Shown here piece after piece: positions 24,185 through 33,690 of a DNA stretch of 36,046 nucleotides. Below the pieces are notes generated by a model. The model did not search any database. It saw only the letters and a program-made list of their open reading frames with translations, and was not told the origin of the DNA. Both the position numbers and the translations under genes were made by a program. The DNA lies in assembly GCA_019751895.1 (NCBI GenBank), contig JAIEMU010000139.1, positions 1 to 36,046 of the forward strand, written 5' to 3'. Numbering within the stretch: the first letter of the stretch is position 1; every line of letters starts with the position of its first letter. The stretch is from Sphingobacteriaceae bacterium. Lineage in GTDB: Bacteria > Bacteroidota > Bacteroidia > Sphingobacteriales > Sphingobacteriaceae.

Positions 24185-25369
24185 ATGGAGTTGATGAATT
24201 TTAAAAACATAAATAAGTTGTTTAATAATCGAATATTTATTTGTGCAGTTTGGGTAATTTTTGCGGTGTTTACTACCTTTAAACAATATCATTATGGGTC
24301 GGAACATAATAACTTCCGAATTTTTATTTATACATTTTTTCATGCACAGGATCACTTAAATTTATACCTCCGTTATCCTGCTGAGTATGGAGATATGAAT
24401 CACTATGGGCCATTTTTTTCATTAATTATAGCACCATTTGCTTTATTGCCTCAATATGTAGGTATGTTTTTTTGGCAATTGGCAAATACTTTGTTTTTGT
24501 ATTATGCGCTGTCAACTTTACCAATTAAAAATGTGAAAGTAAATGCAGTTTATTGGATTTCTGCTAACGAATTGATGAGTTCATTATTCTGTTTTCAAAT
24601 TAACCCTGCAATTGCAGCCATTATTATATTGAGTTATACAATGATTAATAAGGGTAATAATTTTGTAGCCACGTGTTTAATTTTGATTGGAACATTTATA
24701 AAACTGTATGGAATTGTGGGGTTGGCATTTTTTTTCTTTGCGAAAGAAAAACAAAAATTTGTATTGTATTTTTTCTTTTGGGCGGTACTATTCTTTCTTT
24801 TACCAATGTTGTTTTTTACTCCGGACTATATTTTGCAATGTTATGTGGATTGGTATTATTCTCTTTCAGCTAAACAAGTAGAAAATGCTACCTTAGTTTC
24901 TTGGCAAGATATTTCCATCATGGGGGTTTTTAGGAGGTTTTTTCAAAATTCAGCTATTCCAAATTGGCCATTTTTATTAATAGGCATTGTTTTGTTTTGC
25001 CTTCCTTATTTAAGATTAAAACAATACAAATCAGAATCGTTTAGATTGATGTATTTAGCATCAACATTAATTTTTACGGTAATTTTTAGTAATTCTTCAG
25101 AATCTCCCACTTATATTATCGCTTTTGTTGGCGTTGCTATTTGGTTTGTGATACAGCCGAGACCATTAAGTTTAACGGTGATAGGTTTGTTTATTTTTGC
25201 AATTTTATTAACAACTTTAGCTCCAACAGACATTTATCCTCAATATATTCGAACGAATTATATTTTAAAATATTCTTTAAAGGCGATTCCTTGTGTGATA
25301 CTTTGGTTTTATTTATGTTATCAAATGATTAGTCAAGATTTTACAAAGCAAGAATGGAAGACAGAATAA
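24185..25369 (+). CDS. Polytopic membrane protein, GT87/DUF2029-like
   Basis: A 394-residue integral membrane protein with about ten hydrophobic segments between residues 15 and 385. A loop containing HDHLNLYLRYPAEYGDMNHYGPFF-type sequence near residues 55-80 fits the periplasmic loop of GT-C polyprenyl-dependent mannosyltransferases (GT87, formerly DUF2029), where an acidic residue after the first helices is catalytic. It probably adds a sugar on the periplasmic face from a lipid-linked donor. An oligosaccharide polymerase role is an alternative. It follows the first glycosyltransferase by nine bases and precedes the Wzi-like gene by 98 bases that hold nothing recognisable. Confidence 0.75.
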   Translation: MELMNFKNINKLFNNRIFICAVWVIFAVFTTFKQYHYGSEHNNFRIFIYTFFHAQDHLNLYLRYPAEYGDMNHYGPFFSLIIAPFALLPQYVGMFFWQLANTLFLYYALSTLPIKNVKVNAVYWISANELMSSLFCFQINPAIAAIIILSYTMINKGNNFVATCLILIGTFIKLYGIVGLAFFFFAKEKQKFVLYFFFWAVLFFLLPMLFFTPDYILQCYVDWYYSLSAKQVENATLVSWQDISIMGVFRRFFQNSAIPNWPFLLIGIVLFCLPYLRLKQYKSESFRLMYLASTLIFTVIFSNSSESPTYIIAFVGVAIWFVIQPRPLSLTVIGLFIFAILLTTLAPTDIYPQYIRTNYILKYSLKAIPCVILWFYLCYQMISQDFTKQEWKTE

Positions 25370-25467
25370 CTTTTTAAAAAAGGGAATAGCCAATACATAA
25401 TAATGACTTATTGTAGAGGTGTTATTCCATTTAATTCGTTTTATTTTTAGAAATTTTTTTAGTATTT

Positions 25468-27072
25468 ATGAAAAAAAAATATGCAATACTTTTTATTCTG
25501 TTTTTAAGTGTTAAAACCTTTGCTCAAAACATTCAAGTAGGAGCAGCCAATTTTGAAGAAGAAAGATTGAGAAACGAGCAGTTGATGGGGCTTGTAAACC
25601 AAAAAACATCTTTTATGATTAGGCCATTGTCTAATTATTTGGTGGATAGTGTAGAAACAAAAATGGTATTTAAGATTCTTCCATTTTTATCTGTGCAACA
25701 ATTTAATTTGAAATCGCCTGTGGGCTGGAACGATGGCGCTATGATACCTGCCAAGGGTTATCAAACTTTGTTGAGTGGAGGCGTTTATTTTAAGTATGGA
25801 CCTTTGTCGGTGCAATTGAAACCTGAATACGTTTATGCCGCCAATCCTTATTTTGAAAGTGAAACAGAAAACACCACAGATGTAATAAAACTTCATCAAA
25901 TACAGATGCTAAATCATGCTCAAATTATTGAACGTTTTGGGGATAAAAGCTATTCGAAATTGGGTTGGGGACAAAGCAGTGTTCGTTTGAATTATCGCAA
26001 ATTATCTTTTGGTTTATCTACCGAAAATCTTTGGTGGGGGCCGGGGAAAAGAAATTCTTTGGTTATGAGTAATAATGCACCAGGATTTTTGCATTTTACT
26101 TTAAATACCATTAAGCCTATTGAGTCTTTTATAGGAAGTTTTGAAGCTCAAATTATTGCAGGAAAGTTGGAAAATTCAAACGTCGTTCCTCCAATGGAAA
26201 ATTTCACCATAGGCAGCACGAATTATTACATGAAAAAACAAAACGATTGGCGCTATGTTACAGGTTTTTCAGCCACCTATCAGCCTAAATGGGTACCAGG
26301 TTTGTTTTTTGGGGTGAATCGTATTTTTCAAATTTACAACAACGAATTAGGAAATGGTTTTTCAGATTATTTCCCATGGGTTACCTCGATTAAGAAAAAT
26401 AACCTGCCAAATGAAGATGAAATTCCTAGAGATCAATTGGCTTCATTTTCGGTCAGATATGTGTTGAAAGAAGCAAAGGCAGAAATTTATATGGAGCAGG
26501 GATGGAATGACGCAAAAGCAAATTTTCAAGATTTTTTTGAATCTCCCGAACATTCTAAAGCTTATACGATTGGATTTTCAAAATTATTTTCAATAACTGG
26601 GCGTAACGAAAATTATGTAAAATTTGCTTTTGAACACACCCAATTGCAACAAAGTCAAGATATGCGTGTGCGAAATGCAGGTTCTTGGTACGAACATGGA
26701 AAGGTATTTCATGGCTATACGCACAATGGGAAGGTGCTAGGTGCGGGCATAGGACCAGGAGGTAATTCTCAAACAATAGACATTAGTATTTGGAAGAATA
26801 AAGAATGTATTGGATTGCAAGTTGAAAGATATGCACATAATATGGATATGTTTTACAATTTTAACAGTCCGCCTAATAGTTTTCCATTTCATTATACCGG
26901 CAAATGGATAGATTTGAACAGTAACCTTTATGCATATAAAGCGTATGGAAATTTAGGTATTCAAGCTATGTTGAATACCGTTTGGTCTCATAATTATCAA
27001 TGGAAAAATGTTTTATATACATTTAATCCACAGTTTAAATTTAGTTTGACGTACCGATTTAAGAACAATTAA
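25468..27072 (+). CDS. Wzi-family capsule assembly outer membrane protein
   Basis: A 534-residue exported protein. A signal peptide (1-19, ending TFAQN) is followed by alternating amphipathic beta strands expected of an outer membrane barrel, ending in an aromatic-rich strand (FNPQFKFSLTYRFKNN). The match to Capsule_Assembly_Wzi (PF14052) includes STENLWWGPGKRNSLVMSNNAPGF around 185-208. In E. coli, Wzi is a surface lectin that ties K30 capsule to the cell. Here it suggests that the product of the locus is held on the cell surface. It is nine bases before the next glycosyltransferase. Confidence 0.88.
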   Translation: MKKKYAILFILFLSVKTFAQNIQVGAANFEEERLRNEQLMGLVNQKTSFMIRPLSNYLVDSVETKMVFKILPFLSVQQFNLKSPVGWNDGAMIPAKGYQTLLSGGVYFKYGPLSVQLKPEYVYAANPYFESETENTTDVIKLHQIQMLNHAQIIERFGDKSYSKLGWGQSSVRLNYRKLSFGLSTENLWWGPGKRNSLVMSNNAPGFLHFTLNTIKPIESFIGSFEAQIIAGKLENSNVVPPMENFTIGSTNYYMKKQNDWRYVTGFSATYQPKWVPGLFFGVNRIFQIYNNELGNGFSDYFPWVTSIKKNNLPNEDEIPRDQLASFSVRYVLKEAKAEIYMEQGWNDAKANFQDFFESPEHSKAYTIGFSKLFSITGRNENYVKFAFEHTQLQQSQDMRVRNAGSWYEHGKVFHGYTHNGKVLGAGIGPGGNSQTIDISIWKNKECIGLQVERYAHNMDMFYNFNSPPNSFPFHYTGKWIDLNSNLYAYKAYGNLGIQAMLNTVWSHNYQWKNVLYTFNPQFKFSLTYRFKNN

Positions 27073-27081
27073 TTATAAAAA

Positions 27082-27963
27082 ATGAAAGTAGCAGGATTTA
27101 CATTTATCCGAAACGCTGTAAAAAATGATTACACCATTTTAGAGGCAATTAATTCTATTTTGCCTATTTGCGATGAGTTTGTAGTTGCCGTTGGAAAATC
27201 GGAGGATGAAACTTTGGCGCTTATTCAAAGTATAAACTCACCTAAAATAAAAATCATAGAAACCGTTTGGGATGATAGCTTGAGAGAAGGCGGAGCAGTA
27301 TTTGCTGTAGAAACTGACAAAGCTTTTCAAGCCATTAGCGAAGATGTAGATTGGGCTTTTTACATTCAGGGCGATGAATGTGTGCATGAAAAATATTTAG
27401 ACACCATTAAGAAAGAAATGGAATTGTGTTTGAATGATCATAAAATAGAGGGATTGCTCTTTAATTACAAACATTTTTATGGTTCGTATGATTATTATGC
27501 AGAATCTCGAAGATGGTATCGTAGGGAAATAAGAATTATTCGTAATCTACCTCAAATGCATTCTTATAAAGATGCACAGGGTTTTAGATACGATAATCGA
27601 AAAATTAGAGTAAAGCATATTGATGCGTGTATTTACCATTATGGTTGGGTAAAACCGCCAAGTGGGTTGGTAAATAAAGTGAGGAATTTTAATGCTTTTT
27701 ACCAAACAGAAGAATGGATTAACGAAAATTGCCCAAAACAAGATGAATTTGATTTTGGAAATGCCGACCGCTTGTTGATATTTAAAGATACGCATGCCTC
27801 TGTAATGATACCAAGAGTTGAAAAAACAAATTGGAAACTAAATATTGATCCTGTAGGGAAAAACAAAAAATTAAGTTTTCGACGTAAAGCGTTACAATGG
27901 TTTGAAGATAAAACTGGAATTAGAGCGTTTGAATACAAAAACTACACAATCCTAAATAAATGA
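27082..27963 (+). CDS. Glycosyltransferase, GT2-like fold
   Basis: A 293-residue cytoplasmic protein resembling the GT-A glycosyltransferases that begin with a TFIRNA block. It has ILEAINSILPICDEFVVAVG at 19-38, then an acid-containing site in WAFYIQGDECVHEKYL near 91-106 and RRWYRREIRIIR. The acids in GDE replace a classical DXD. A hydrophilic C-terminal third follows. Its stop overlaps the next start as ATGA, so the two transferases are translationally coupled and probably act in sequence. Donor and acceptor are unknown. Confidence 0.8.
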   Translation: MKVAGFTFIRNAVKNDYTILEAINSILPICDEFVVAVGKSEDETLALIQSINSPKIKIIETVWDDSLREGGAVFAVETDKAFQAISEDVDWAFYIQGDECVHEKYLDTIKKEMELCLNDHKIEGLLFNYKHFYGSYDYYAESRRWYRREIRIIRNLPQMHSYKDAQGFRYDNRKIRVKHIDACIYHYGWVKPPSGLVNKVRNFNAFYQTEEWINENCPKQDEFDFGNADRLLIFKDTHASVMIPRVEKTNWKLNIDPVGKNKKLSFRRKALQWFEDKTGIRAFEYKNYTILNK

Positions 27964-28946
27964 AAAAAAGCCTCTCGATTATTATTCCCAATTATAATGG
28001 TAAGCACCTTTTAGAAAAATATTTACCATTTGTATTTGAAGCGGTTAAATTTTCAAATATTGATTTTGAATTAATTGTTATTGATGATGCATCAAAAGAT
28101 GAAAGCGTGTCTTTTTTACAAAATAAATATCCTGAAATTAAACTTATAGTTAATTCGATGAATCGAGGGTTTTCTTATACTTGTAATCGAGGTATTGAGG
28201 TTGCTAAAAATGATTTGATTTTCCTTTTAAATTCGGATGTAGAATTGACACCAAATTATTTTGAACACCAATGGCAATATTTTGATAAAGAAGATACTTT
28301 TGGCGTAATGGGCAGAATAATGAATGTAGATAGACTTAGGATTGAGGATGCTGCTCGTCTCCTTTTATATAAAGGCTTCAGGATAAAGGTTAATAAGTTT
28401 TATTATAATTTAGATTTGCAAGATACAACAACTTATACAGCGTATTTGTCGGGGGCAAACGCGTTGGTTTGTGCAAAAAAGGTAAAAGAATTAGGAGGTT
28501 TTGATGAAATTTACTCCCCATTTTCAGGAGAAGATGTTGATCTTAGTTTAAGAGCTTGGCAATTAGGTTGGAAGTGTTATTTTGATTACTCCTCGGTTTG
28601 CTATCATCAGGTAAGCGCAAGCACCAAAACGCAAATTAAAAATAACTTTATCAAAAGAATTTATTATCGAAATAGAATAGTATTGTTAAGTATTCATTTA
28701 AATGGATTGAGGTTGTTTTTTTATCCAGTTATTCAAATATTTTTTGAGTTATTTCCTAAGATTTTAGTAGGTAAATTTTGGTTTGTAAAAAGTTATACTA
28801 ATTATTTGGCTTTATCTCATGAAATCAAAAAGTCTAGGTCTTTATTAGCTAAATTAAAAAACAAGTATCACTCAACAATTTCTTTAGAAGATATAATGCA
28901 AATTATTAACGATTCTTTGAAAGGGAAAAATATTCGAAAATTATAA
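27960..28946 (+). CDS. GT2 family glycosyltransferase
   Basis: A 328-residue GT2 protein. Clear blocks are SIIIPNYNGKHLL (6-18), VIDDASKDES (40-49), LLNSDVELTP (metal/nucleotide site), YLSGANALVCAK (acceptor region) and GGFDEIYSPFSGEDVDLSLRAWQLGW with the catalytic ED pair. The layout resembles rhamnosyl- and galactosyltransferases of polysaccharide loci. A hydrophobic patch near 230-260 may bring it to the membrane. It overlaps the preceding transferase by four bases and lies one base upstream of the LtaS-like gene. Confidence 0.92.
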   Translation: MKKSLSIIIPNYNGKHLLEKYLPFVFEAVKFSNIDFELIVIDDASKDESVSFLQNKYPEIKLIVNSMNRGFSYTCNRGIEVAKNDLIFLLNSDVELTPNYFEHQWQYFDKEDTFGVMGRIMNVDRLRIEDAARLLLYKGFRIKVNKFYYNLDLQDTTTYTAYLSGANALVCAKKVKELGGFDEIYSPFSGEDVDLSLRAWQLGWKCYFDYSSVCYHQVSASTKTQIKNNFIKRIYYRNRIVLLSIHLNGLRLFFYPVIQIFFELFPKILVGKFWFVKSYTNYLALSHEIKKSRSLLAKLKNKYHSTISLEDIMQIINDSLKGKNIRKL

Positions 28947-28947
28947 T

Positions 28948-30876
28948 ATGACTTTATATCGTCTAACAGAGTACAAAACATTTCTATATCGCTTGCTTTT
29001 AGCTTATTTTTTTTATTTCATAGCGAGGATAATTTTTGTGGTTTTTAATCCCAATTTGTTTGCGATTAATGGTGTTGTTGATTTTTTAAGCTTGTCTTTT
29101 TACGGTTTGGCGTTTGACACCACGGCAATTATTTATGTCAATCTTTTATTTATCGTTTTAAGTGTTTTACCATTGTGGGTCAATACCCAAAAATGGTTTC
29201 AAAAATATTTAATGTTCATTTATTTTTTTACAAATTTTATAGCATACGCTTTCAACTTTGTAGATGTCATTTATTATCGATTTAGCAAAACTCGAACCAC
29301 CATTGGCACTTTTGATTTGCTAGAAAACGAGCAAAATAAAGTGAGTTTGTTTACACATTTTTTGCTCACCTATTGGTATGTTTTGTTCATTTTTATTGCG
29401 TTATGCCTGTTGTGGATTTGGCTGTATCAACAGGTAAAGACAAACACAGAAATCATAAAATCTAAGTTTGCGTATTTTGGTTTTTCTCTAGTGTTTTTTT
29501 TGTTGACAATTGCACTTTCAATTGGTGGCATTAGAGGAGGATTTGCACACAGTACACGCCCCATAAATTTGGTGGATGCCTACAAACATGTGCGCATTAC
29601 CAATCAAGGAGATGTCGTTTTGAATACGCCTTTTTCCATTATTAGAACGGTTGGAACCAGTAATTTTAAACTTCAAAATTGGGTAACAGAAGACTATATC
29701 AGACAACAAATTAAGCCCATAAAAGTTTATCAAAGCGCCCGTACCAATAAACCAAATGTGGTTTTGTTTATTTTAGAAAGTATGGCTAGCGAATATTGGG
29801 GGAGTATGAATCGACACAAAAATGTTCAAAATTTTAAATCTTACACGCCTTTTTTAGATTCGCTGTCCAATCACAGTTTGATTTTTAGCCATGCTTTTGC
29901 CAATGGCAGACAATCTATTCATGCCATGTCGTCGGTATTGGCAGGAATCCCTTCCTTTGAAAACGCTTTTACTTCTTCACCGTATGCGAAACAAGAAATC
30001 GAGTCTTTGGTGTCAATAACCAATAAAATGGGATATGAAACATCGTTTTTTCATGGTGCAGCGAACGGCTCGATGGGTTTTATGGGCTTTGCAAGTATTT
30101 TAGGTTTTAAAAATTATTTTGGTAGAACGGAGTACAACAACGATGCCGATTACGATGGAATTTGGGGGATTTGGGACGAGCCTTTTTTTAGGTTTATGGG
30201 CGAAAAAGTTGGGCAACAAAAGCAACCTTTTATGGCAACTTTGTTTTCGGTTTCTTCTCACGACCCATTTAATGTTCCTGAAAAATATAAATCGAAATTT
30301 AAAGGCGGTCCCTTGCAAATTCATCGCTGTGTGCAATATACCGACCATTCGCTACGTCAATTTTTTACCTATGCAAAAACTCAAAGTTGGTACAACAATA
30401 CGATTTTCATCCTCACTGCCGACCATACCAATCAATCGCTGTATCCTGAATACAACAACGCTACGAATGCTTTTTCGGTACCGATTTTGTTTTTTAGTCC
30501 GAATAAAAGCTATGCTTTGCAAGGTGAAAGAAGTGATTTGGCCGCTCAAATTGATATTTATCCAACGGTAGTTGACTTGTTGGGTTATCAAAATCCTTTT
30601 CGTTCTTGGGGCAGAAGTTTGACGGCAAATCTCCCATCCGAAACGCCAAGAGTCATCAACTCAACGGGTAGTATTTATCAATTATTGCAAAAAAAATATG
30701 TTTACCTTTTTGATGGAGAGAAGTTTACAGGTATTTATCAATTAGAAGATAAAGGATTTAAGCACAATTTAATTCATCGTTCAAATGAAAAAGAAGTGCA
30801 AAAGGGGATGAGTGATTGCAAAGCTTTTATACAAGATTATATGTATCGAATTGTAAATCGCAAGTTAAATAAATAG
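28948..30876 (+). CDS. LtaS-like membrane sulfatase / phosphoglycerol transferase
   Basis: A 642-residue protein with five N-terminal transmembrane helices (about 15-35, 45-75, 85-108, 140-160 and 175-195) and a large periplasmic sulfatase-fold domain (about 265-560). Metal and nucleophile candidates are E277 (LFILESMASE), S323 in NGRQSIHAMSSVLAGIP, and D492/H493 (LTADHTN). LtaS and OpgB-type enzymes use Thr or Ser as nucleophile and move phosphoglycerol or phosphoethanolamine; a Cys/Ser-formylglycine sulfatase motif is absent. It likely decorates the glycan made by this locus. It starts one base after the GT2 gene. Confidence 0.88.
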   Translation: MTLYRLTEYKTFLYRLLLAYFFYFIARIIFVVFNPNLFAINGVVDFLSLSFYGLAFDTTAIIYVNLLFIVLSVLPLWVNTQKWFQKYLMFIYFFTNFIAYAFNFVDVIYYRFSKTRTTIGTFDLLENEQNKVSLFTHFLLTYWYVLFIFIALCLLWIWLYQQVKTNTEIIKSKFAYFGFSLVFFLLTIALSIGGIRGGFAHSTRPINLVDAYKHVRITNQGDVVLNTPFSIIRTVGTSNFKLQNWVTEDYIRQQIKPIKVYQSARTNKPNVVLFILESMASEYWGSMNRHKNVQNFKSYTPFLDSLSNHSLIFSHAFANGRQSIHAMSSVLAGIPSFENAFTSSPYAKQEIESLVSITNKMGYETSFFHGAANGSMGFMGFASILGFKNYFGRTEYNNDADYDGIWGIWDEPFFRFMGEKVGQQKQPFMATLFSVSSHDPFNVPEKYKSKFKGGPLQIHRCVQYTDHSLRQFFTYAKTQSWYNNTIFILTADHTNQSLYPEYNNATNAFSVPILFFSPNKSYALQGERSDLAAQIDIYPTVVDLLGYQNPFRSWGRSLTANLPSETPRVINSTGSIYQLLQKKYVYLFDGEKFTGIYQLEDKGFKHNLIHRSNEKEVQKGMSDCKAFIQDYMYRIVNRKLNK

Positions 30877-30907
30877 TGCGTTTGTAATCCCTTTGTATAA
30901 AATAACG

Positions 30908-30915
30908 TAAATTTG
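30908..30915 (+). promoter_or_regulatory. -7 box upstream of the ABC exporter
   Basis: TAAATTTG matches TAnnTTTG, with a TTTG 23 bases upstream (30881-30884), slightly more than ideal spacing. It predicts a start near 30919, about 44 bases before the ATG, so the last genes of the locus may have their own promoter. Confidence 0.5.
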
Positions 30916-30962
30916 CGCTAATTTCTGTTAAAAAAAGGAAAATTAGCCTGTAAATAGACAAC

Positions 30963-32792
30963 ATGAAAACTTACTTTAGATTATTATCCTTTGCCAAGCC
31001 GATTGAAAAATTTGCTATACCATATATCATCGCCACGCTGTTGGCTATTTTTTTTAACACCTTTAATTTTGCATTACTTTCGCCATTGCTTACGAGTTTG
31101 TTTTCGACTATCGAAGTCGCACAAAGCACTACTTCAACAACGCCGATTGGCACCTTCGATTTAATGGCTAAATTTAGAGCTTATGTAAATGAATCGGTAA
31201 TTGCACATGGTAAAATGGCAACTTTACAAATCGTGTGTGGGGTGATTTTGGTCTCCGTTGTATTGTCTAATTTCTTTCGATATTTTTCGCAGCGTTATAT
31301 GGAAGATTTGAGGGTGCACACCTTGCTTAATCTTCGTAGAACGGTTTTTAATAATGTGATGAATTTGCACGTAGGCTATTTTAACAACGAACGAAAAGGA
31401 GATATTATTTCCAAAGTTTCGGCCGATGTGCAAATGGTGCAATTTACGGTAACCAATACCCTTCAAGTGGTTTTTAAAGAGCCTATTCAGCTTTTGTTTT
31501 ACATAGGTTTGTTGTTGTCTATTTCTGTTAAATTAACTTTATTTTCTTTGTTAATCATTCCCGTTTCGGGCTTTGTGATTAGTAAAATTGTAAAACGATT
31601 GAAACAGCAAGCCACTACTTCGCAAGAATCTTTTGCCAAAATGATAGGTTTTTTAGATGAATCGTTAGGCGCTATAAAAATCATTAAAGTGTTTAATGCG
31701 ACTGAAAGAATAAAACAAAAATTCAATTCAGAAAACGTGGATTATTCAAACCTTACTCGAAAAATGGTTCGACGACAACAAGCAGGTTCGCCTGTGTCGC
31801 AAGTTTTAGGTGTTTTTGTGGTGGTAGGCATTGTTTTGTATGGTGGAACTTTGATTTTGATGAAAGATAAAAATGCGCTTAATCCAACCGATTTTATCGC
31901 TTATATTGTAGCTTTTACGCAAGTAATGCAACCTATCAAAGCTTTTACAGATTCGTTTAGTGGCATACATACAGGTATTGCGGCAGGCGAAAGAGTCTTG
32001 GAATTGATAGATACCAAACCAGAAATTATCAATAAACCCAACGCAATCAATTTAGAAAATTTTTCATCTTCAATACGTTTTCATCAAGTTAAATTTAGCT
32101 ATGGCGAAAAAGAAATCTTGAAAAATATTGATTTAGAAATTCTGAAAGGTCAAACCGTTGCTTTGGTAGGGCCATCAGGAGGAGGGAAAACGACTTTGAT
32201 GGATTTGATACCAAGATTTTATGATCCTAAATCAGGATTTTTAGAAATTGATGGAAAACATTATGAAGATTTGACCGTAGAAAGCATTCGTAAACAGATA
32301 GGAATGGTCAATCAAGAGTCGATTTTATTTAACGATACTATTTTTAATAACATCGCTTTTGGCAATCCTAATGCTACCCAGCAAGAAGTAGAACAAGCCG
32401 CCAAAATAGCCAATGCACATGATTTTATTGTAAAAAGTGAACAAGGCTATCAAACCAATGTAGGCGATAGAGGAAACAAACTTTCGGGTGGACAACGCCA
32501 ACGGATTTGTATTGCAAGAGCCGTTTTGTCTAATCCTCCAATTATGTTATTGGATGAGGCTACTTCGGCATTAGATACCGAATCAGAAAAATTAGTGCAA
32601 GAAGCATTGAACAGTTTGATGAAAAATAGAACCTCCGTAGTCATTGCACACCGATTAAGTACCATACAAAATGCCGATGTAATTGTGGTGATAGAAGAAG
32701 GGGTAATTATCGAAAAAGGAACTCACGCTCAATTGATAGCTAACAATGGTTTGTACAAACGATTGATTGATATGCAAACTTTTAATGATTAG
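30963..32792 (+). CDS. MsbA-like ABC transporter (fused permease-ATPase)
   Basis: A 609-residue half-transporter. Six transmembrane helices lie within residues 18-325, followed by an ATPase domain (about 370-605) with Walker A GPSGGGKTT (403-411), Q-loop VNQES (449-453), signature LSGGQRQR (507-514), Walker B IMLLDEAT and the H-loop VIAHRLST. It should work as a homodimer. MsbA-type exporters flip lipid A or lipid-linked oligosaccharides; the position inside the glycan locus suggests the latter, although lipid A export is equally possible for this family. It is five bases upstream of the last glycosyltransferase. Confidence 0.93.
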   Translation: MKTYFRLLSFAKPIEKFAIPYIIATLLAIFFNTFNFALLSPLLTSLFSTIEVAQSTTSTTPIGTFDLMAKFRAYVNESVIAHGKMATLQIVCGVILVSVVLSNFFRYFSQRYMEDLRVHTLLNLRRTVFNNVMNLHVGYFNNERKGDIISKVSADVQMVQFTVTNTLQVVFKEPIQLLFYIGLLLSISVKLTLFSLLIIPVSGFVISKIVKRLKQQATTSQESFAKMIGFLDESLGAIKIIKVFNATERIKQKFNSENVDYSNLTRKMVRRQQAGSPVSQVLGVFVVVGIVLYGGTLILMKDKNALNPTDFIAYIVAFTQVMQPIKAFTDSFSGIHTGIAAGERVLELIDTKPEIINKPNAINLENFSSSIRFHQVKFSYGEKEILKNIDLEILKGQTVALVGPSGGGKTTLMDLIPRFYDPKSGFLEIDGKHYEDLTVESIRKQIGMVNQESILFNDTIFNNIAFGNPNATQQEVEQAAKIANAHDFIVKSEQGYQTNVGDRGNKLSGGQRQRICIARAVLSNPPIMLLDEATSALDTESEKLVQEALNSLMKNRTSVVIAHRLSTIQNADVIVVIEEGVIIEKGTHAQLIANNGLYKRLIDMQTFND

Positions 32793-32797
32793 AAAAA

Positions 32798-33631
32798 ATG
32801 AATGAAATTTTAAATGGTGTAAAAAATATAAAACAAGAAGAATACTTGTTTGAATTTTCGATTTGTACACTAGTTACACGTAAAGCGGAATATGAAGAGA
32901 TGTTAGCCTCTTTTTTTGCAAAAGGATTTACTAAAGATACTTGTGAATTTTTATATATTGATAATTCAGAATCTTGTACCTATGACGCTTATCAAGGTTT
33001 AAACATATTTTTGAAACAAGCAAAAGGAAAATATGTAATTCTTTGCCATCAAGATATCTTGATACATGATCACGATAAAAATCACCTATTAGCTCGAATC
33101 AATGAAATTGAAATTGCAGACCCTAAGTGGGGGATTTTAGCTAATGCTGGTGGGGTAAATATTAAATGGATTGGAACTCAAATTACAACAGGAGGTGGTG
33201 TAGTCATAAAAGAAAAAAGATTGCCACTACGTGTGAAAACTGTTGATGAAAATTTTATGTTGATTAAAAATGGTACTAATATAGCATTATCGAATAATTT
33301 ATCAGGATTTCATTTATATGGTACAGACATTTGTTTAATTGCAGAAATATTGGGATTTAATGCCTACATAATTGATTTTAATTTAATCCATAAAAGCGAT
33401 GGAAATATGGATGAGTCTTTCTTTAAATGCAGAAAAAAATTAATAGAAAAATACCGTTTTGCATTTAGAACAAGGTTTATGTCAACAACTTGTACTCGTT
33501 TTTGTATTTCTGGAAATAAATTAACTTCTTTTTTGTATAATTTCAATATAGTGAAGTTTTTTGTTCGGCAATATTATAAGTTTTTTTGGCCTAGGCATTT
33601 ATATGCGGTTAAAACAACTTATAAACGCTAA
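32798..33631 (+). CDS. GT2-like glycosyltransferase
   Basis: A 277-residue protein with a GT-A-type N-terminal half: FSICTLVTRKAEYEEML (20-36), FLYIDNSES (51-59), and the metal/nucleotide site in GKYVILCHQDILIHD (77-91), where HQD stands for the DXD. GTDICLIAE near 178 fits the later acceptor region. The C-terminal quarter is rich in basic and aromatic residues and may contact the membrane. It is the last gene of the plus-strand locus and ends before a hairpin terminator. The donor sugar is unknown. Confidence 0.82.
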   Translation: MNEILNGVKNIKQEEYLFEFSICTLVTRKAEYEEMLASFFAKGFTKDTCEFLYIDNSESCTYDAYQGLNIFLKQAKGKYVILCHQDILIHDHDKNHLLARINEIEIADPKWGILANAGGVNIKWIGTQITTGGGVVIKEKRLPLRVKTVDENFMLIKNGTNIALSNNLSGFHLYGTDICLIAEILGFNAYIIDFNLIHKSDGNMDESFFKCRKKLIEKYRFAFRTRFMSTTCTRFCISGNKLTSFLYNFNIVKFFVRQYYKFFWPRHLYAVKTTYKR

Positions 33632-33641
33632 AAATCTGATA

Positions 33642-33677
33642 AAAAAAGAGGAAACCGATATAGATTTCCTCTTTTTT
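33642..33677. terminator. Bidirectional terminator ending the glycan locus
   Basis: A 13-bp stem (AAAAAAGAGGAAA at 33642-33654 with its complement at 33665-33677) encloses a 10-base loop. It can stop both the glycan locus and the convergent methyltransferase. Confidence 0.85.
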
Positions 33678-33690
33678 GTTGGTCTTGTTT

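Noticed and set aside
25370-25467. Possible terminator or operator between the GT87-like and Wzi genes
   Set aside because: Only a weak GGAATA/TATTCC pairing with a long loop is present, without a T run placed to support termination.
30119-30571. A 150-codon frame inside the LtaS-like gene
   Set aside because: It is an overlapping frame within the conserved catalytic domain, with no recognisable features.
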